A stretch of 44,520 nt of DNA from an uncultured bacterium (GTDB taxonomy: Bacteria > Patescibacteriota > Gracilibacteria > Absconditabacterales > Absconditicoccaceae). A program made the translations under genes and the position numbers. The notes under the pieces are model-generated. The model saw only the letters and a program-made list of their open reading frames with translations, was not told where the DNA came from and did not search any database. The stretch is taken from positions 1-44,520 of the forward strand of contig CALMFT010000027.1 in the NCBI GenBank assembly GCA_937862565.1. Reading direction: 5' to 3'. Below are positions 38,188-44,520 of the stretch, piece by piece (the stretch's first letter is position 1; every line of letters starts with the position of its first letter).

Positions 38188-39384
38188 ATGTCAAAGCTCA
38201 ATATCAAGTTAGAAAAGGGATCACAATCATATTATCAGATTATTATTTCTCTCACTGAAAAAGAATTGGAGGATTATAAAGAATTAGCGCTTGCAGAATT
38301 TGCAAAGACCTTCAAAAAAGATGGTTTCCGTCCAGGGAAAGTTCCTGCTCATATCGTAAAACAAGAAGTAAATGAGGTATACTTGGAAATGGAATCTATG
38401 AATGATATCGTAAACGACTCTATTCATCAGGTAATGGACAATAATAAAGAATTAAAATTTATAGGACAGCCTTACGATATGGATAGAAAAAAAGAAGATA
38501 AAACTGATCTATTATCATACAAACTTGATGTTTATCCAGAAGTGGAAGTGCTCAATGATAATTGGAAGTCAGTAAAAGTAGATAAAATTGATGATAAGAT
38601 AGAGAAAGAAGAACTTGCAGAGGCAATTGAAGGTCTCAAACGTCAATATGCTACATACGTAGATGCAGATGTAATCAGCCATCATACTGTAGATAGACTC
38701 AAAGTAATCTACATGAACAATGATAGTGAAGAAATCTTTAGTAAAACATTGTTTATCGAGCATGCGGACAAGCATGATGGAGGTTTCCACAACCTTGAGG
38801 GTAAAAAAGTAGGTGAAATCATACAAGCTCCTTACACGAAAGATGTTCCTGCAAAATTGCAATATACTAAAGATGATCAGACTCCAACAACAATCACAAT
38901 GGAAGTGCTGAGAACTCAAAAAGAAGAACTTCCTGAATTTACTGATGAAAAAATCAAAGAATTATTCGCTAATGAAAATATCAACACTATAAAAGATTTG
39001 GAAGCTAGAGTTGAAGATGTTATCAAAGAACAAAAATATCAAAATAGCCTGATCAACAACGTGGATAAGTTTGTAGGACTTATCGGACCTGCTTTCAAAG
39101 TACAAATCCCAAAATCTATGATTGACTCTGAATTCAAAAATAGATACGATGCAATGGGTAAAAGATTTGGTGGAATAGATAAATTTGAAGCTGCCTTTGC
39201 TGATATGCCAAACGGACAAGAAGAATTAGAAAAAAGAAAAACTGAGCTCCAGGATATGAGTAAAACTTCTCTTACTAAGTTCTTTACGCTTCAAAAAGTT
39301 ACTGAATTACTTGGCATCACGGATATCATTTGGGATAAAGATATGGACGTAGAAATGAAAATCTACCAACACTTCCATAAATAA
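38188..39384 (+). CDS. tig: Trigger factor
   Basis: 398 residues; the ribosome-bound chaperone that shelters nascent chains. The N-terminal ribosome-binding domain has the signature DGFRPGKVPAHIV near residue 50. A divergent middle domain in the FKBP-like position (FHNLEGKKVGEI) and a long helical C-terminal domain follow. It has no UGA codon in about 400 codons, unlike most genes here, as expected for a highly expressed protein. It is slightly shorter than the usual 430. Confidence 0.9.
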   Translation: MSKLNIKLEKGSQSYYQIIISLTEKELEDYKELALAEFAKTFKKDGFRPGKVPAHIVKQEVNEVYLEMESMNDIVNDSIHQVMDNNKELKFIGQPYDMDRKKEDKTDLLSYKLDVYPEVEVLNDNWKSVKVDKIDDKIEKEELAEAIEGLKRQYATYVDADVISHHTVDRLKVIYMNNDSEEIFSKTLFIEHADKHDGGFHNLEGKKVGEIIQAPYTKDVPAKLQYTKDDQTPTTITMEVLRTQKEELPEFTDEKIKELFANENINTIKDLEARVEDVIKEQKYQNSLINNVDKFVGLIGPAFKVQIPKSMIDSEFKNRYDAMGKRFGGIDKFEAAFADMPNGQEELEKRKTELQDMSKTSLTKFFTLQKVTELLGITDIIWDKDMDVEMKIYQHFHK

Positions 39385-39410
39385 ACCTTTATTAGTTTTT
39401 GGCTTCAGCA

Positions 39411-40031
39411 ATGAATAAAGTATATTTCATATCATGAATTAGAGGGTCAGGGAAAAATACCTTGATCTCTAAGCTCACGAGCGAATATGCTGATGATTTT
39501 CAACAAGCATTGTCTGTAAAAACAAGAGAACCAAGGCCTACAGAAACTTTAGGAATAGACTATATAAAATATAAAAAATTCAATTTTTTGTGGGAAACCC
39601 AAATACTTCCTCTATTCAATATCCACCATTTTATAGAACGAAATAATCATTTTGGTGAATATTACGGAACAAGAAAACAAGAAATCACTAAAGCATTGGA
39701 AGATTGAAAAAATGTTCTGAAGGAGATAGAACCCGAAGGCCTTACTAAGGTTTTTAACGGTACTCAAAAATTTCCTTATCAGGGTGTATTTTTAAATATA
39801 CCTGATGAAGTTATAGAACACAGAATGCTTACAAGAAACCCTGATGAATGTAGCAAAAACATCCAACTCAGTATACAAAGAGCAACTATGGAAAGAAATG
39901 TAATTGACTCGATTAGGAAGAACCACGGTAAACAGTTTATTATCAGTATAGATTCTACCCAGCATCCTCAAGAAGTATTCAATAATTTTACTCATCAGAT
40001 AAATTATAAATGAGCACAACACCATTCATAA
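39411..40031 (+). CDS. gmk: Guanylate kinase
   Basis: 206 residues; phosphorylates GMP to GDP with ATP. The P loop reads FISGIRGSGKNTLIS (first Gly UGA). SVKTREPRPTE is the GMP-binding region, and EYYGTRKQEI and GKNVLKEIEPEG follow. Three UGA codons are read as Gly, the last of which (NYK-G-AQHHS) adds a short tail. The gene overlaps the start of pth by 22 bases in another frame. Confidence 0.9.
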
Positions 40032-40642
40032 TTGCTGGCCTTGGAAACCATGGTGAAAAGTATGAACACACAAGACATAATGCAGCATGGATTGTATTGG
40101 ATATGATTTTTAAACATTATAATCTGACGCCTGAGTGGAAATTTGAGAAAAAACGAAATGCGATGGTTTGGTGCACGTCACGAGATTGCTTTCTTACGAA
40201 AAGAAACAAAAATAATACGACTGAAGATTGAGAAAAGTGTGAGTCTGAAAAAACTAAAAAGTTACACCCTGTTATTTTTGTAAAACCTCTCAGTTTTATG
40301 AATCTTTCAGGTGAGGTGATACAACCCATCTTATCTTATTATAAAGTCACGAGTTCTCATCTTCTTGTTCTTACAGACGATCTTGATCAAAACCTCGGAG
40401 ATTTCAAACGCAAACCCGCAGGCGGAGCAGGCGGTCAAAACGGAATCAAAAATATTATTCTCAAACTCGGAACAGATAATTTTTCAAGAATAAAAATCGG
40501 AATAGGAAGACCAGCAGAAAAATCTTACGATATCAGCAATCGAGTTCTCTCCAAATTTCCTAGTTCTGATCTCAAAACTCTAGAAAGTCTTATTCCTGAA
40601 ATCACTCATCAAATTGGTTTATTCTTGGATGGGAAGAAGTAA
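40010..40642 (+). CDS. pth: Peptidyl-tRNA hydrolase
   Basis: 210 residues; releases stalled peptidyl-tRNA. Motifs are IAGLGNHGEKYEHTRHNAAW with the catalytic His of TRHN, VKPLSFMNLSG, LTDDLDQNLGDFK and KPAGGAGGQNGIKN. In the last, the family GHNG reads GQNG, so the second conserved His is replaced by Gln. One UGA (TED-G-EKC) sits in a charged insert. It is translationally coupled to gmk through the overlap. Confidence 0.93.
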
Positions 40643-40754
40643 TTCCCCACGCTTCTTATTTTCAGATTATTTTTAGTATTGAAGAAAGAAAAGACATAAA
40701 TACTAATAAAGTTCAGTAAACAGTGTTTTTTAAACCATTATTATATTCTGCATT

Positions 40755-41429
40755 ATGAAAAAGATTATCGTTAGTACTCTATTGATTTCAGGATTATTAT
40801 TAGCAGGTTGTGTCAATAACTCAAGTCCACAAAACGGTACAGGAAATACAAACAATGGAAGCACTTCCGGAACAGTGAGCGCTACTGTGAGACCTGGTGC
40901 TAAAAAAGGCGCAACAGTAAAAGTGGCTGAAGACCAAAAAGTACAATGGATTGGAGGGAAAATAGGTACAACGTTTACAGGTACCGTGGATATATTGCCT
41001 GATTCTGTAATACAAGTGAACACCCAAGGAAACATACTTTGAGGTAAAATGACAATCGCTATGAAAACTATACAAGAAAATGAAAGCAAAACTGGTGGTG
41101 TCGTTCCACATCTTTTATGAACAGATTTCTTCAATGTGGAGAAAGAATCTACAGCTGTTATAGATGTGATATCAGTAGATTATGTAGTTCCAGAAGGTGG
41201 AAATACGGTTACTACTTCAACTACAGTCACAGCTAACCTCACGATCAAAGGAATTACTAAAGTGGTAACCTTCCCTGCTACGCTTACTCAAGATAATGAT
41301 TTCTTACTTCTTTCAGCTCAATTGGACCTCAAAATCAAAGATTACGATATCGGCACTAGTTCAATTGGAAGTGCTGTGCTCAATGATACATTTACAATAA
41401 AGTTAAATAGAGTAACTTTTGTAAGATAA
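40755..41429 (+). CDS. YceI-like lipoprotein
   Basis: 224 residues. The lipoprotein signal ends LLLAGC, with the Cys near residue 19. A Gly/Asn/Ser/Thr linker follows, then a YceI-type lipocalin-like beta domain (VQWIGGKIGTTFTGTVDI, VTANLTIKGITKVVTFPA, DYDIGT near the end). The fold carries isoprenoid-type lipids in other bacteria; the ligand here is unknown. Two UGA codons are read as Gly. The stop is followed directly by an AATAATC-A-GATTATT palindrome. Confidence 0.85.
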
Positions 41430-41432
41430 TAA

Positions 41433-41447
41433 AATAATCAGATTATT
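41433..41447. repeat. Exact 15-bp palindrome AATAATC-A-GATTATT
   Basis: A perfect inverted repeat just after the YceI-like stop codon and 24 bases before ychF. It belongs to the TCAGATTATT family. Confidence 0.85.
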
Positions 41448-41470
41448 TAATTTATAAATATATTGTGATA

Positions 41471-42577
41471 ATGAAAATAGGAATAATCTGATTACCAAAC
41501 GTAGGAAAATCTACACTTTTCAACGCGCTGACCAAATCATATGCCGCAGCGGCTGCAAATTTTCCATTTTGCACTATCGAACCAAATGTAGGTATCGTGG
41601 ATGTAAAAGATATTAGATTGGATACGCTTTCTGATATAATGAAAACCAAAAAGACTATCTATTCTGCAATAAAATTTGTGGATATAGCGGGTCTGGTAAA
41701 AGGAGCTTCACAAGGAGAAGGTTTGGGGAATAAATTCCTATCTCATATCAGAGAAGTGGATGCCTTAGTACAAGTAGTAAGATACTTCCAAGATAGTGAA
41801 ATTACTCATGTTCATGGGAATATTGATCCTTTGTATGATGCAGAAATTATCAATATGGAGCTCATCATTGCAGACCTAGAATCTGTAGATAAAAATTTGG
41901 CGAGTTTAGAAAAGATGGGCGGGAAAAGATCAAAAGAACAAGATTCTTTATTGCATATCTATAGTTTAGCAAAAGAGTCCTTGGATAAAGGAGAATTTGT
42001 ATATACTATTAGAAAAAACTTATCACCTGAAGATATAAAAATACTCAAAGGTCTCCAGCTTTTGACAGATAAACATATGATCTATGCAGTAAATATTGCG
42101 GAAGATGATCTCGAGAATTTCAAAACCATCGAAGCTGAAATACATTCCAAGCTCAAAAGAACAGCCGTAGTAGTGTGCGCCAAGATGGAATCTGAATTGA
42201 TGCCGCTTTCAGAAGAAGAAAGAGCTGAATATACTGAAATGATTTTCGGTTCAGTTTCAGATTATTCTACTATTCCTACTTTGGATAGATTGATTAAAAC
42301 TGCGTTTGATGAAGTAGGATTGATGTATTATTTTACTGCCTGAGAAAAGGAATGCAGAGCTCGAACTGTTCCCAAAGGGTCTACTGCCCCACAAGCTGCT
42401 TGAGCGATTCATACAGATTTTGAGAAAGGTTTCATTAGAGCTGAAGTCGTAAACTATAATAATATCTTGGCAGATGGAGGTTGGTCAGCTGCAAAAGCTG
42501 CGGGTCATCTCAAACAAGAAGGTAAAGAATATGTAGTACAAGATGGCGATGTGATGTTATTTAGGTTCAATGTTTAG
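41471..42577 (+). CDS. ychF: Redox-regulated ATPase/GTPase YchF
   Basis: 368 residues; OBG-family P-loop protein that binds ribosomes. P loop [15 protein letters not shown] (first Gly UGA), then [29 protein letters not shown], the ATP-type specificity motif VNIAEDD, and a C-terminal TGS domain ([30 protein letters not shown]). Three UGA codons are read as Gly. The length matches the family. Confidence 0.97.
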
Positions 42578-42670
42578 TGTTGTCTAGTACAAAATGTCAC
42601 AAGTAATTTAGATATTCGTATTCTAAATTAAAATAAAAAAAATATATTTAAAATTTCTATTCATTCCAAT

Positions 42671-43552
42671 ATGAACCAATATTTTAAAAGATGAATAATC
42701 TGAATTATGGCGGGAGTGCAATTATTGAGTTGCGTAGCTACAGTATCAGCGTATGATCTTAGCAATAAAAATCAAGGAAGAGTCGTAACATCTGCAAGAG
42801 TAGATACAAGTATTCCAGAATGGTTCAAGCCCAGTACCACTAAGGATATCAATTATCGATTGCAAGTACTCCCATTCAAAGAATATAGAAACGAAAACCA
42901 ATATATCGTGATACCAAGCATGTGAATGGTTGCTCCTATTGTAGAAATAGATAAATCATCAAACGATTATCAAAATGCAATTAAAGGAAAAACTTTTGAG
43001 TATGATAAATATCTCGAAGATGGACCTACTATTTATCCAGGTACCGCTAGCATCGGTGAAACAGGAAATTCCTTTTTATTTGGGCATTCCAATAACTGGC
43101 ACTATGAGCCAGGAAGTTTTAAAACAATCTTTAGACTCACCTACAATCTAGAAATAGGCGATAAAATTTGGGTATACAAAAAAGTAAATGGCGAATGGAT
43201 ATTTTATGAATATACTATCACTATATCTCAAAAAATCGCAGCAAATGATACCTGGGCACTTCTGCCAGAAAAAGGTAAGAAAACTATTACACTTTCATGA
43301 TGTCGACCAATTGGTACTGCAAGAGAAAGATGGATGAATAGATGAGAGCTAACTTCAGAGCAAACATTGAGAGAAGTTTTAAATCCAAAAATGCCTACAC
43401 TCAGAAGAAAAGGTACAGTGACTATCAAAACACTGACAAGTTCAATAAACACTATTTCGAACACTTTAAATGCAGTGTCTTATTCACCTACAATCAACCC
43501 ACCTCGTCTTATTAGAAGAGCTCCTGTTGTTACTACAGTTATAAAAAACTAA
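42671..43552 (+). CDS. Sortase family transpeptidase, copy 1
   Basis: 293 residues. Sortases anchor or polymerise surface proteins through a Cys thioester. The N-terminal membrane/signal segment is at about residues 8-30 (three Gly there include UGA-coded ones). The sortase beta-barrel includes TIYPGTASIGETGNSFLFGH with the catalytic His, FKTIFRLTYNLEIGDKIWV, and TLSGCRPIGTARER with the catalytic Cys and Arg. The Gly before the Cys is a UGA codon. The C-terminal tail is Thr/Pro-rich. No LPxTG-like substrate is visible in the window. Confidence 0.88.
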
Positions 43553-43654
43553 GTGACAATAAAATAATGTCAATTTGGACTAAATCTTTGCAATAAAATC
43601 ATAAAAATGGTATTCTTAAAATAAGTGAATATCATTCTTTATTTCAGCACAAAT

Positions 43655-44520
43655 ATGGCAGCAAAAACAGTAATTCAAAAACTAAATATCATCAGCATAT
43701 TTAAAATAATCTGACTGATGATTTTTGTGTTTCAAATTTTTAATTCATTCACCTTATCTTTTGCTTACGATAATAGTAATGCAAATCAGGGTAAAGTTTA
43801 TACTTCTCCAAAGGTAGATACAAGCATTCCAGACTGGTTCAAGCCTATGGATAGTGACAATCTCAATGATTGGTTGGGGATATTTCCATCTTATTTACAA
43901 AAGTACAAGACTGCAAATCAATTTTTAGTTATTCCTGCCATGGGTTTGATTACTCCAATCGTGGAAATAGATGATAATAGTTCAGATTATAAGACTGCAC
44001 TTGCTGGGAAAGATTTCAATTATGATAAATATTTGGTAGATGGTCCCGCGATCTATCCAGGAACTGCAAAAATCTGAGAAGTTGGTAATACGTTTGTATT
44101 TTGACATAGCAATTATTGGATTGGGAAAGCAGGAAATTTCAAAACTGTGTTTAGACTCACCTACAATATTCAAGTTAAAGATACTATTTTGGTATTCAAT
44201 AAACAATGAGAGACTTGGAAGAAGTATACCTATGAAGTAAGTCAATCGAGATTGGTGGATGAAACTGAAGTTTCAGTAATGTTACCTGATGCTAAGAAAA
44301 AGGAAATAACTTTATCTGCATGTCGACCTATTGGTACCGCAAGACAAAGACGAATCAATAGAGCAAGCTTAATCAATGAAGAAAAACTCAATTATAAAGT
44401 AGATACTACTATCAGCACTCCACTTCCAACAAAACAAGAAAGTGAGAAAGAAAGTCTTCTGAGAGAGATTCAAAATAATCAGGAGCTTCATTGCGAACAA
44501 GTCTTCGAGCGTGTGATTTC
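43655..44520 (+). CDS. Sortase family transpeptidase, copy 2, cut by the window end
   Basis: 288 residues visible, without a stop. It is a paralogue of copy 1 with the same order: a membrane segment at about 15-35, DTSIPDWFKPM, FVFGHSN with the catalytic His (Gly is UGA), and ITLSACRPIGTARQR with Cys and Arg. Beyond the Arg the tail is longer and more charged than copy 1, and continues outside. Four UGA codons are read as Gly. About 100 bases separate it from copy 1, so it arose by tandem duplication. Confidence 0.88.

Noticed and set aside
42605-42629. AATTTAGA/TCTAAATT hairpin after ychF as a terminator
   Set aside because: The stem is followed by A rather than T on the plus strand, and there is no minus-strand gene to terminate.

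Overview
The window reads as a chromosome piece from a candidate-phyla-radiation bacterium that translates UGA as glycine (genetic code 25, known from Absconditabacteria/SR1 and Gracilibacteria). With the standard code almost every housekeeping gene breaks at in-frame TGA. With TGA read as Gly the breaks close, and they fall on residues that are universally Gly: the P-loop of YchF, the zinc knuckle of DnaG, the RecJ DHH motif, FGGQ of bL27 and the MscS TM3 helix. All gene coordinates below use code 25, so several starts and stops differ from a standard-code call. The DNA is AT-rich, start codons generally lack a GGAGG-type ribosome binding site, and readable promoters have a 16-17 bp spacer.

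Layout. 1-1867: GC-richer interspersed repeats flanking a small minus-strand cassette with two histidine-phosphatase paralogues. 1868-5574: dnaK, a type IV/II prepilin, and a divergent MscS channel with a leaderless-looking start. 5575-6628: no protein gene, but five tandem minus-strand promoter-hairpin-T-tract units, read here as an array of small RNAs. 6629-8356: a single-pass membrane protein and a peptidoglycan-binding protein with a frameshift. 8453-16426 (mostly plus): a UvrB lacking its second helicase domain, a structured-RNA candidate, bL27, bL32, a T4SS-type pilin, three unrecognised genes, a coiled-coil protein (minus), an EF-4/LepA lacking its GTPase domain, and a nucleotidyltransferase. 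16542-21110 (minus): a complete type III restriction-modification pair. 21342-23494: a zinc metalloprotease with a Bacteroidota-like type IX secretion sorting domain, split by TAA, and a secreted protein. 23655-29621 (minus): RecJ, a small protein, a beta-CASP metallo-beta-lactamase RNase-like protein, a membrane protein, a thioredoxin-like lipoprotein and pyrophosphatase. 29889-34140: an orphan sigma region 4/HARE-HTH regulator, a secreted plant-type leucine-rich-repeat protein, and DnaG. 34141-38070 (minus): FtsB/DivIC-like protein, RsmG, five tandem small charged proteins (four sharing a clear N-terminal motif), and two pilin-hairpin membrane proteins, one with three hairpins fused. 38188-44520 (plus): trigger factor, guanylate kinase, peptidyl-tRNA hydrolase, a YceI-like lipoprotein, YchF and two tandem sortases, the last cut by the window end.

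As a whole: a streamlined housekeeping core (replication priming, recombination, ribosome quality control, nucleotide metabolism) mixed with a large surface and secretion repertoire (prepilin, T4SS-like pilins, sortases, LRR protein, lipoproteins), which suits a host-attached lifestyle. A 10-mer, TCAGATTATT, often extended to the palindrome AATAATC-N-GATTATT, recurs about 21 times on both strands and is the strongest sequence-wide signal not explained by the genes. No tRNA, rRNA, CRISPR array, transposase or origin was recognised.
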